Shown here: positions 12,301 through 33,103 of the stretch, one piece after another
How the letters are laid out: each line of letters begins with the position of its first letter
Position numbering within the stretch: position 1 is the first letter of the stretch
DNA from: Scatophagus argus
Taxonomy: Eukaryota > Chordata > Actinopteri > Scatophagidae
Direction: 5' to 3'
Assembly: GCF_020382885.2 (NCBI RefSeq)
Contig: NC_058494.1
Location: forward strand, 27,476,329 to 27,540,328
Length of the DNA: 64,000 nucleotides
Program-made: the position numbers and the translations under genes
The notes under the pieces: generated by a model
Databases searched by the model: none
What the model was told of the DNA's origin: nothing
The model's input: only the letters and a program-made list of their open reading frames with translations

Positions 12301-13569
12301 AATACTTTAACGCTAAAGATTTTACTGAATGAAGACACTTTTTTGTGTTTTATTTTGTTCGCTTCCAGTTTGATTGCAGTGCGTTTTACGATGATAAAAT
12401 GTCTGTTTCTGTAAATGGAGTCTGGTTGGGAGAGCAACATAGTAGCCGTTTCTGGTTAAACAAAACAGATTTTACTATGTAACAAAAAGGTGCCTCTCTG
12501 TGGGGATCCTTCCTGTAATGCTGTCACACAGTCGTCTGAGTCACAATCTCACTCTTTGATTGGCTGAAAATTACTTTCACTGGAAGTAACTTTGGCGGTC
12601 GGAGTTGCCCCAGAGGATTACATTGCAGCCAGCAGATGATCTGCTGGACCAGTTCCAACACTTTTACTAAGTATGAATCATGATGAACAATATGTAAACC
12701 TGGGGCCCTGGTTTAAAAATCTCAGAATTCCTCTTTGGGTTTGTGTTTATTTGTCATTCCACTTCTATAAATTATTATTTATTTAAAGGCTCTAATCAGG
12801 CCCAGGTTTACTGAACAGTTCTGGTTGGTGATTTCATTGTAAAGAATTTGAGTGGGGAATTCAGGGTGATATTATTCAGCTTCAGGCTTGTTTGCTTAAG
12901 AAAAGAGGAAAAATAATTCCCAGTTTTTGGTTAAAATGGTCAGATTTGACGAGATGTAAGCAGAGTTTCATATTTCATCTTTAACCTCCCGACTGCTGGG
13001 TTTAATCTCGACTTAACGTCGTTCTGATCTGTAAACGTCTGCAGATCAGACAGCTCAGCTCTGCTCCTCCTGCGACGCCACAGATAACAGGCTCAGTGAC
13101 GACTTAATGTGGTGACTTCCTGCAGTCTGGGGAGTGAACTCGACCTCAAGTGACCTTTCAACTTTGACCCTTTGTCTCTCTTGCATTGGTGTGGCATCAT
13201 GTAATAGAACCATAACAGCCTACATGGCCTGGTCGGATGGACTCTTGGAAGTTGAAGGTGGGCTTTTGTGTAAGATGGGAGATTTTTGGAGCCAGGGGTT
13301 CAGAAATACTCTGAGCTCCAACACAGCAAGTCCGTCAGACTGCCACAAAAAGAACTGTAAAACTGATTATTTTCAAATTTTCATCATAAATACGTTCTCT
13401 CCCTGCCTTCTCCAAACTACCAGGAATGTAATGCAGCTGGAAGAACACTAAATTTGTTTATTATATATTTGATTTGATATTTTAGCTTAAAACAGGTTGA
13501 AATATGAAGGTATTTGGTCCTGTAAGTATTCAAATCGCCCATCAAAATCCAGCAGAAAAGTGCAGCCAT

Positions 13570-13835
13570 AGAGCTCCTGCATTCTTTCTAATGTCCAGCA
13601 GGGGGCGACTCCACTGGTTTCAAGTCTGATTGTAGGAAAGCCTATGAGAAAATAAGTCAAGTTGATTTATGACCTCAGTAAACAGTTTCCTGATGTGTTT
13701 ATGGTCTCAGTCGCTGGTTTCACGTCTTCCTAACTACAAATTATTGACCCATTTAGAGTCAAATAGACCATAAGTCAGGGAAGCTTTAGGGCGGTCCTAC
13801 CTTGTGATTGACATGCCGCTATGAGTGCATTTCCT
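13570..13835 (+). repeat. Dispersed repeat family R2, copy 1
   Basis: It aligns by eye with 26665-26905: TTTCTAAxGTCCAGCAGGGG, GCGACT.CAC.GGTTTCAA, GTCTGATTGT, TATGAGAAA, AATAGACCATAA.TCAGGG, TTTAGGGCGG and TTGTGA.xGACATG in order. Two copies about 13 kb apart and of similar length indicate a mobile, non-coding element. No terminal repeats were identified. Confidence 0.7.
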
Positions 13836-14389
13836 CATGTTCTCAGTCAGATCCAGTCCATGTGCTCCCCAGCTCCATCCTCTCATCCAAACATGGTCAC
13901 TTCTGGATCCTGAATACCAGGATAAGAGCAGCTGCAATGCAAACCTCCCAATCCACGAACCAAAGGATATGTGGCTCCCAAATTCCCAGAAAAATAACAT
14001 GGACTTGATCTTGGTATCATCAATGGTAGATAAAAAATCAATCTCCAGATCTAAGAAACAAAATACAGTCCAGTTGTCACCTTTTGTGAATGTGCTCAGA
14101 TCCAAAGTGCTTCAGTGAAAAAGTTGTGACTGAAGAGAAAAGGTGAACGTTTGGCATCAAACCACCCTTAGAAATGCATGCTAGCAACATGAGGAAAGCA
14201 CTTTCCCTTTCATGGGAGCTTTAAGTCACTTAAGGGATCACAACATGAAGCTGCTTAGCTGCCTGCAGGCAGCAGAGGTATGGTGCTCGTTGTACTCCTT
14301 ATCCCGAGTACATCAGGGAGGTCTGAGGTTGTAATGCTTCACGAAATCTAGTGACTCATATGATCAATAGTTCTCATCTTGATGGGCTA

Positions 14390-14935
14390 AAACAATCTGA
14401 GCGGTTGTTAAGTATGTATCAAGTGTTTTGGAAGTTCTTAAGCAAGTTTCAAGAGTTTTCAAGATTTCAGGGGTCAGATTTTGGTTGAATTTCTAGAGTC
14501 CGTCGGATCCTTCAGGGCTTTCTATAGGAAATATAGCTTTTTGAAGTATTTAATGGCTCCTTAATGGGTCCTAGTTCTTTGTGTTCTTCAAAAGTATCTT
14601 GATGGGGTTCCGATGTTCTTTGAGGGGCCTCCAGTGGTTTTGTGGGGCCCCATGAAGAATTACTGTTAGTTATTTGGGAGGCTAACTTCAAGTGACTTTA
14701 GGTTTGTAAAGGGTTGTATACAAGTGAAGTTCTGCAGAGTTTTTGAGGGTTTGTGACAGGTTTCTAAAGGTGCCTTTGTGTGAGTTACGTGGGTTTGTGA
14801 TGGGACTCAAATGACGTGATGAGTTTTGATTGATAACAGGTACTGTTAAAGGAGTATGTGGAACTCACTGAGAAGGTTTTTAGAAGATTAAAGTTGCTCT
14901 TAAAGGTTTTCACAGGGTTGTTGAAGGGATTGAAG
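14390..14935. repeat. Degenerate T/G-rich repeat field
   Basis: This is a long purine/thymine-biased stretch in which variants of 'TTTTGAAGxxTT', 'GGGTTCxTGATGGG' and 'TTAAAGG' recur without a strict period. It looks like a decayed minisatellite. No open reading frame of interest is present. Confidence 0.35.
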
Positions 14936-15231
14936 ACACAACAACATCGACCTCTCCTTATTTTATAAATAAATATTACTGCTTTACAGTTTATGAGACA
15001 GCATCAGATTCAATTGTGTCATCCTGCAGGAGAAGCGTTGCAGTTCCACTGTTGGTCACACGGTGTCGCCAAAGAGTCTGGCGTCTCGGTAAAAAAGGAC
15101 TCTTTTCAGAAAATCCTCTGCCGTATATGGCACGGATGGGCGCGGTGTGACCGGTGCGGTGCATCATGGGAGAATGTGTTTCTTTTACGCGGTGGGCTGG
15201 TTTGAAAAGCTTGCGTTTGTACTCTAAAACG

Positions 15232-15249
15232 ACTACAAGTCCCGCAGTG
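15232..15249 (+). promoter_or_regulatory. ZNF143/SBS-like promoter motif of mdh1
   Basis: ACTACAAGTCCCGCAGTG resembles the ZNF143/Staf site ACTACAATTCCCAGCATGC, common in vertebrate housekeeping promoters. It lies about 125 bases before the mdh1 start codon in a CpG-richer stretch (15115-15260) that also has a CATCATGGGA block. No TATA box is visible. The match is partial. Confidence 0.4.
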
Positions 15250-15316
15250 AGTGTGGACGAGTCGTTTCACCGCCTGACTTTACAGTAAGAAGATAGAGGT
15301 GACCCTTCTCTTCTAG

Positions 15317-15373
15317 TCCGACTCCGAGCAGGGCAACCAGGCAGACCTGAAGCATCTCCACCCGCTAGCAGAA

Positions 15374-15376
<3 letters not shown>
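15317..15376 (+). other. mdh1: mdh1 first exon, 5' UTR part with start codon
   Basis: The sequence before the ATG is open in the mdh1 frame for 20 codons, back to an in-frame TAG at 15314-15316. That TAG is also the end of a good acceptor (CCTTCTCTTCTAG). In the unspliced case this is simply 5' UTR, with the promoter at about 15230. If the acceptor is used, translation could enter from an upstream exon and extend the enzyme N-terminus. Confidence 0.5.
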
Positions 15377-20319
<4,943 letters not shown>

Positions 20320-20322
<3 letters not shown>

Positions 20323-20385
20323 CTACCTGGCCAAGAGCAGCACCAGCACTTAGATCCCCCAAAGTCTCGCTGCTCGCGGCTCTGA
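20320..20385 (+). CDS. mdh1: Predicted stop-codon readthrough extension of MDH1 (MDH1x) with peroxisomal signal
   Basis: The mdh1 stop is TGA followed by CTA, the strongest known readthrough context in animals. The frame continues without a stop for 20 codons (it starts LPGQEQHQ and ends SRCSRL) until TGA at 20383-20385. The C-terminal tripeptide SRL is a good type-1 peroxisomal targeting signal. In mammals a small fraction of MDH1 is extended in this way (MDH1x, ending CRL) and imported into peroxisomes, where it helps regenerate NAD+ for beta-oxidation. The readthrough context and a terminal PTS1 are both present here, while the intervening residues look unrelated. That is the pattern expected if selection acts only on the two ends. 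Expression is inferred. Confidence 0.8.
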
Positions 20386-20595
20386 AGAAGAAGAAGCTTC
20401 ACTCTGACTAACCGTCCCAGCTGTGCGTCACCTGTGTGTGTGTGTGTGTCAGTGTGTACGAGTGTGTGTGTCGCGGGGCCACCTCTTCAAAACCTGTTTC
20501 ATGACCACATCCTGGCCTCCTGAGCGATTGTCTCTGTCGGTAGGTTATAACACACACTAGCTGTTCAGAAACTGTTAACGGAACAAGTTATCACC

Positions 20596-20601
20596 AATAA
20601 A
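20596..20601 (+). terminator. Polyadenylation signal of mdh1
   Basis: AATAAA lies about 275 bases after the stop codon, giving a short 3' UTR that includes a (TG)n stretch at about 20432-20472. Confidence 0.7.
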
Positions 20602-21569
20602 ACCACAGGAACCCGACTGCCCACAGCCTTGTTTCTTTAGCGCTCTCACGCCTCGTGAGGCTGCCGTAAAGTTACCGCACATGTTGTCATGTCGGAGGTT
20701 CGGCCCAGAATAAACCGTTAGCACCGATTCGTCACGTGTCACATGCACACGAGTCCACTTGGCCAAGCAGCAAACCAACTCCTCACCAAACGGGTCATTT
20801 TAACTCCGAGTGTCAAAGTGTTTTCAGTGTCTGGACCCGTCCGGACCCGTCCAGACCCGTCCGGACCTCAAACTCAGAGCTGTCACAACATGAAACCGCA
20901 GCGTAAAGTTTCAGCATGGTCCCTGGTTTGCAGAAATGTTCCTTGCCAACGTTTATTCTGGTGACAAATCAATGAAACTCACTCATGAATTTGGTGTATA
21001 AAAACGACCAACGTGAATGACAAACTACAAGTCACGTGAGCCCTGACAGCATGTCAGAGCACAGAGATGTTAAACCTTTATAAACTCCCTCAGGATCGTC
21101 ATAAACCTCAGGTTATTAACACAACACGCGTGTCCTTTCTGACATCTGAACATTTTTTTAAAAAAAATATCCAATTCAGGATTTGAATCCAACGCAGGTA
21201 ATTAAATCTGATGAGTCCTTCAGGCTCCGCATCCACATGATGTGATTCCGGTCACGTCCTCCAGTGAGTCACTTTCACCACACGGGGGCAGCATCCACTC
21301 AAACTGAACAGGATCAGCTATTTATTCATAATACTCGACATTTTTCTTAACTTACGTGGAGAAATGACATTAACAGTTTTGATAAACATTAACAAAGAAA
21401 AATGGGACGACACTGACATGACACGGGCCTGAAATGTGAGGAAAGTGAATTGAAAGAAAAGCACAGGCAAGTTAAATGGAAGAAAAAGTATTCAACAGAA
21501 TAAAGTACATGAAGTATTCGCTTACTTTGGAGTAAAAATAGACCATCTTTGGTGGGCGGGACATGCTGG
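20602..21569. other. mdh1-ugp2 intergenic spacer
   Basis: No gene is seen. It contains a 10-base tandem repeat (20838-20870) and ordinary AT-rich sequence. The two genes run in the same direction but have separate promoters and poly(A) signals. Confidence 0.6.
20838..20870. repeat. Short tandem repeat, 10-base unit
   Basis: About three copies of a CCGTCCGGAC-type unit in a row, with one base change between copies. Confidence 0.8.
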
Positions 21570-21879
21570 CAGCCTCATCCGATTGACGGGCCTCGTAGAC
21601 CAATCACCGCTCTTCTTTGATGCTCGTGCGCTACGTCATTCGCTGGCGTCGGCGGGCGGGGCTCGCGCGGCAGGCAGCGGTCAAGCTAACCTGGCTGTCA
21701 GCTACAGGAGCTAACGGCAGGAAGATGAAACTACGCCGACTTCAGACCGCCTGAGCTGACCTTTCTGTCTCAGACTGAGTCCTCCGGGTCCGGGCGGTAG
21801 TGTGTCCCGGGTTCAGCTTGTCCGTGTTGTCCCCGGCTGTGTTTTTGAGGCTCTCCCGGTACTTTGACGGTGTGTTCAG
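21570..21879 (+). promoter_or_regulatory. ugp2: Probable ugp2 CpG promoter and non-coding first exon
   Basis: This is a CpG-rich block with a CCAAT box (21600-21604), a CRE-like TACGTCAT near 21632 and GC boxes (21651-21662). It is followed by a probable transcribed exon ending at a donor, TTCAG|GTGGGT, at 21879/21880. The exon carries a short upstream ORF starting ATGAAACTACGC at 21725 and ending about 9 codons later. The next acceptor that fits is GAGCAG|ACTCAG at 23161/23162, seven bases before the ugp2 ATG. Assignment to ugp2 rests on position and splice compatibility. Confidence 0.5.
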
Positions 21880-23068
21880 GTGGGTACGTTTGGCGCTCGA
21901 ACCTGTCGCTGTTTGTGCACGAAAAGTTTCAGGTGTCGTGTGTGTGCTTTTCAAATGGAAGTACAAAGCGGTGAAACATGTGTGACCTGCTGGCAGGAAC
22001 CTGCTCCTGCTGCCACCACCCATAAGATTACAAGATCCCACAAAAGCAACAACTTGCTGCCCTCCAAAATCTTTTCATGTACGCAGGTTTGGTGATATCG
22101 AAATTAGAGATTAATACTGATGGCTAAAATTGCATATTTTCTAATGATAAATAAGCGCGTGTGCGGTTTGTTTGCCTTCCAACAACAGCCGTAAAGACAA
22201 CACCGATAAGGTTACGTAAGAGACAAGATAAAAGTTAGCCAGAAACAAATAGACAAATACAAACACGACTGATAAAACGAACATAAAACAGTAATAGTAA
22301 GTAGTTCCAGGAAACAAGACAGGGAGATATTTGTTGTTTAAACTCAATTTAAACCCCCTACATGCAGTCTGCAGCTGTGATGGATTCAGGTGACGCTCGG
22401 ATTTCCTGCTGCCCCCCCCCAAAACCCACTTTAAAAGTCTGTGGGTTTGACTGTGAAGGTCGCCACGAGAGCCTCACTGACGTCTTTCTACGTGACAACC
22501 ACTGAAGCACAACCTGATCAGAGTTTAGATGTTTGAAAACACGACGTGAACGAAGCCCCTGAACACACCTGGATGGACACAGTGAAGACAAACACACTGT
22601 GGACCCCTGATGTCAACAACAACCATTAGAAAACATGAAGTGTGAGGATGAACAGGACGGAGAACAAAGCTGAGCACATGTGACACACCCACGCACACGC
22701 ACACACACACACACACACAGGAAACACACTCGGCCGACACACACTTCACCTGTAGACTGGAAGAGGAAAAACAGCCAACTGATTAACCAAATTATTGTGT
22801 CCGCTTTGATTGTGTCTCAGCATGAGACAGCAGAAACGAGCTCGTGTTTAAAGAGTGTGTGACGTGGTGTGGACACACACACACACACACACACAGGCGG
22901 TGGCCGTGTGTGATTGGTGTGTTTGTGTGTGTCTGTGGGCAGGCCTTGTGTTGAGTTCAGGGTCTGAGCTGAGGATGAGGAGGACGTCTGTTGTCCTCTG
23001 ACAGCTGCTCACTTTGTTTTCTCTGGACGAACGTATGGACTCAGTGTGAGCCGACTCGTCCGCCACCT

Positions 23069-23124
23069 GAAGCGTCCTCGTCCTCCTCGTCCTCCTCGTC
23101 CTCCTCGTCCTCCTCGTCCTCCTG
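23069..23124. repeat. Tandem pyrimidine repeat (GTCCTCCTC)n upstream of the ugp2 start
   Basis: About five to six copies of a 9-base pyrimidine-rich unit end some 45 bases before the ugp2 initiation codon. If the acceptor at 23161 is used, it sits in the upstream part of the intron's pyrimidine region. If transcription starts nearby, it is 5' UTR. Confidence 0.85.
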
Positions 23125-23168
23125 CTGCGGCCGTACTTTCGTCCATCTTGTTGTTGAGCAGACTCAGA

Positions 23169-29358
<6,190 letters not shown>

Positions 29359-29551
29359 GGCCTTCTGGGAAAAAACACACAAACAAAGAAGCCACAGGCA
29401 ACTCGAAGAGCTTTTTCTGGTCTTCACGAATGAAGCGTCACAGTTTGTTTTCGTCCATTTTCAACAAAACGCCAAAGCTGCTCCTCGTCATGCAGACCAT
29501 CAGGAAGAAACTTTGTGTTATTGCAAACAGAATCGACTTCTTCTGCTGTCA

Positions 29552-29557
29552 ATTAAA
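29552..29557 (+). terminator. Candidate polyadenylation signal of ugp2
   Basis: ATTAAA lies about 195 bases after the stop, with a TG-rich stretch soon after (GAGTGTCGTGTGATTTTG). Confidence 0.45.
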
Positions 29558-29558
29558 C

Positions 29559-32106
29559 AAGTGCAATAAGGGTGAGCCGAGTGTCGTGTGATTTTGAAGT
29601 AAAGTCCAGGGACATCTCTGGTTTCAGGTTGTAGTTTTATTTAAATTCCACCTTTTGAATTCCTTTTTAAAAGCTCAGTTTTCGGCTTTAAAAATCGAGC
29701 CTCTAGAAAGACACAGGATGCGGAAATATGCAGATGAACCTGAATCAGCAGGTCTGCAAAGGGGAGACCCAGAGAACACGTTTTCATTCAGATATGTTGA
29801 GGTCAGAGGTCAGCGGCAGCCAAAGTTTAGCCTCCACACCTGCTAGCTAGCAACACGTGACTGGCAGCAGTGGATGCCTGCTGTTGGTCAGCTGTCATGT
29901 GAGAAATCTACACTGGTTAGCTTAAAAAATGAAGCCTCTTTAAATCAGTAAAGAGGGCCGAAATCAGCAGCGTCAAAAAGAAATCACGCAGGGAAAAACA
30001 ATAAACAAAACAATTTTAAAGGATCATTTCGTGCCAATCGTCACAGCTGGACTTTACTGATCTGACGGGAGCATCAATAAAGTTTCTACAAGTAGTGAAC
30101 TCGAGCAGAGAAACAGACTGAACTCGCTCCGTCCTTCAGGTGTGAAGGATTCTGAGACATGCAGCTCGACTCGTTCGCTCGCTCACACACACACACACTC
30201 TCTCATTCACACACACACTCACACACACTCACACACTCTCTCACTCACACACACAGTGGTATGGTAGGCACACTGTAGTGGGGAGCTCAGACGTGTCGAT
30301 CGTAAGCAGGCACTTCTGAAGCAGACAGTGGAGTCTCTCACAGGAAGCTGGCGGCGGAGGTCACGTCACGCCTCCGTCATCACGGTCTGAGTGTTAACGG
30401 GATTAATAAACTTGGGTCGTATCGTAAGCGACGAGCTGCTTAAGGAGACAGAAGAGAGTCGGCGTCTCCTCTCCTTCAGTCCGTCTCCGGGAGCCGAACG
30501 CTGCCCGAGGCGTCGCTGCAGGTTTCAGGCGAGTTCTGCCGCACAGAAGGTGACGTGACCTCACACTCGACGGGTGTGTGTGTGTTTTGGTTTGGTCGGA
30601 GCTCATAGCGACTGAACTCCACTCAGGAACAGAAAACCCGAAGCTGAATTTGGGAGCGGCAGGGTGAGCGCAGCACACACCTGCACAGGTGCTGTCAGGG
30701 CTTCTCTGGCCACGCCCAGGTCTGCTCAGAGGGACTGTTTCAGCGCTGCTCTGAGCCGGCTGGAGGTGGTGGGTGGAGACCAGTAGGTGATGTGGGGGCA
30801 AAAAAATGATAAAAACCAACAGGAAGCACAGACCACAAGTGACGTAAAGGCTGGAGACGCGGCGGCGGAAACAGTAGAACAGAAATGTTAACATTTAACG
30901 AGTGAATCAAGTCTCTCAGACTGCGTTTGGGTCCACATGTGGACTTCAGCTGTTGGGAATTAAGAACTTTGGATGGAGCTTTTCTGACCTTCACGGTACC
31001 AGCAGCTCAGTTACACGCAAAGTTTAAAAAAAAAAAAGTCACGTGGTCAGAAATTTGTTTTTCCTAATTTTTTCTTAAAAAAAAACAAAAACAGGAAAAT
31101 AATTAAAAAATAAATCAGATTTTCTGTTCCCTTTTGTGTCGTTTCAGCCTCGCAGGAAACAAAAACCTCATGCAGATCAAATAAAAGTACATCAGGAGGG
31201 AAAAGGTGGACAGTAGTTTGAGTTCACAGCTGATTTTCATGCTTCGCGTTCTGCAGTCAAACTCATCGATGAGCTTCATGCAGAAGAATTAACTTTGCCT
31301 CTGGATCATCACCACAACTGGGCCCCGAACACAAAACCTAACGCATGTTTGGACTGTTGAAAGGAAAATAAAGTGCAATTGAAGAGTTCATTTCCCAAAT
31401 TATGAGATGTTTTACTTTGGTAACAACAGGAAGTAGCTGAGGAGCTGAGACGCTTTCACAGTCTGGACTCGTTTTATCTGAAGAAATCAACTCTTCAATG
31501 ACACGTTTTCATGAGGTCCTGCAGGCCTCAAACCGGATGTCGTCCAGGCCCTGAACACAACACGCCTGGAAAATGTTCCTGTGCGGAGTATAAAAAGAAT
31601 CCTTTTTATGTTTTCAGAGAAGGAAACGAGGAAACGCTGACGCAGGAACCCTGTTGATTCCTCCCGAGCGGTTTGCGTTGGCCGCCGAACCCTGAATCCT
31701 CAGCTGCGAGATTTTAGCTAAAGTCTGCGAAACCAGCGACAGAAAAGTTCGGTGATAAAAATCCCTTCGGCTGCGACGTCCCGGCCGGCTGGAGGAAAAG
31801 TCCGCCACAGTATAGAATGTTTTCAAGACGACAGAAAAATAAATTACCCCGCCATGTCACACCCTCCGCCTCACTACAGCAGTCTAATAAGTTACTAGTG
31901 TTTCTGTTGAATTGCACACAGTGAGATGAGGTTCAGCAGTTTTTAACGAGGATCCGAGCAGGAAGCCCCCGCGGGTCGCTGCTCTCTTTTGGTCCCTCCG
32001 GGCCTCCTCCTGCCTCAGCTGGCCGCCGTTGGCCCTCGAGGTCGCCCCCACCCCTTCCCATCGCCGGGTCGGTGGGTCCAGGACGGCCCGCCGTCGTCGT
32101 CCTCCA
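29559..32106. other. Convergent ugp2 / vps54 intergenic region
   Basis: ugp2 ends from the left and vps54 from the right, so their 3' ends face each other. The stretch contains (CA)n/(CT)n repeats (30183-30257) and A-rich tracts (31025-31110). It presumably includes the vps54 3' UTR near 31.9-32.1 kb. I saw no clear minus-strand AATAAA near the vps54 stop. Confidence 0.5.
30183..30257. repeat. Compound (CA)n/(CT)n microsatellite
   Basis: Interrupted CA runs separated by CTCTCT and CATT units. Confidence 0.85.
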
Positions 32107-32268
32107 TCACCTTTTCTGCTCCCAGATCTCGGCCATGTTCAGGTCGAGCCGCTCGAGGCTCTTCAGCGCCTGGATGTTCTCCGAGTAGAAGGCAACGTCC
32201 ACGACCACCAGCCTGCAAACGACAGGCAGCCGGTCACACCTCACAGCGTTACCTGTGACCATCAGCTC

Positions 32269-32303
<35 letters not shown>

Positions 32304-33066
32304 CCGTGCTGGGGTCCCCCGTCATTGACGACTCCGAGTCGCGCCAGCTGCCTCTTCAGGTGCATCTTGAAACTGCCGTTGATCCTCAGAAACAACATCT
32401 GTACAGGAGGAGAGACACGTCAGCCTGAGGCCAGCAGCTGGACTTCTGTCAGACCAGTTTGGAGGACAAACGGCGTCACACGTGTTGAACAAAAGCAGAG
32501 CGGCGTGTCGAGGCTCACCTGCGTCTGCTCTTCAGGCAGAAGCTCATAAATGGCTTCGTGCATCTTCGCCATCTGCTTGCAGACGTTCCTGAAGCAGGCC
32601 GAGGGCATCGGGGCCTTCACTTCATACTGAGGGAACAACAAGACAACATCAGTGAGCGCCGGGAGCCGACAGCCCGCCTGCGGCGCCGCAGAGCAGCCGA
32701 CAGCCCGCCTGCGGCGCCGCAGAGCAGCATCGCACGGCTCATCGCACGGCTCATCTCACCTTCGACAAAACCTTCTCAAACAGGCTGTCCATGATGGCCA
32801 CCAGCTTGGCAGAGATCTCAGCGATGTGGTCGTTGTAGTCCTGCAAAGCCACAAACCGTCTCAGCAACCGAGTTTTACCAAAACTACGAGCAGATACTTT
32901 CTGTTGGAGGTCCGACTGTGCAGATGTGAACATCTGTGTGTTACCTTGGTGATGTGGTCAAAGTGTCTGAGGACGCTGAACTGCTTGGGCTGCAGTTTGG
33001 TCTCAAAGTGAGCTCTGATGATGGGAATGTAGTGAACCACCAGCTGCAGGCAGCGGGAAGCTAACG

Positions 33067-33103
<37 letters not shown>

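Larger units (their letters stand above)
10338..15229. other. Gene-poor interval upstream of mdh1
   Basis: No exon with recognisable protein similarity was found on either strand. The stretch holds AT-rich DNA (10.75-11.3 kb), a likely dispersed repeat (11.33-11.66 kb), a Tc1-like relic (11.75-12.0 kb), an AAGTACTTGAGTA-type relic, a copy of repeat family R2 (13.57-13.83 kb) and a degenerate T/G-rich repeat field (14.39-14.93 kb). Confidence 0.5.

Noticed and set aside
13797-14118. Overlapping open frames of about 100 codons on both strands
   Set aside because: No conserved motif, and the left end overlaps the R2 repeat. Consistent with chance.
23046-23168. In-frame open extension upstream of the ugp2 ATG through the (GTCCTCCTC)n tract
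   Set aside because: It has no ATG; the only start would be GTG. An acceptor at 23161 probably puts this stretch in an intron.
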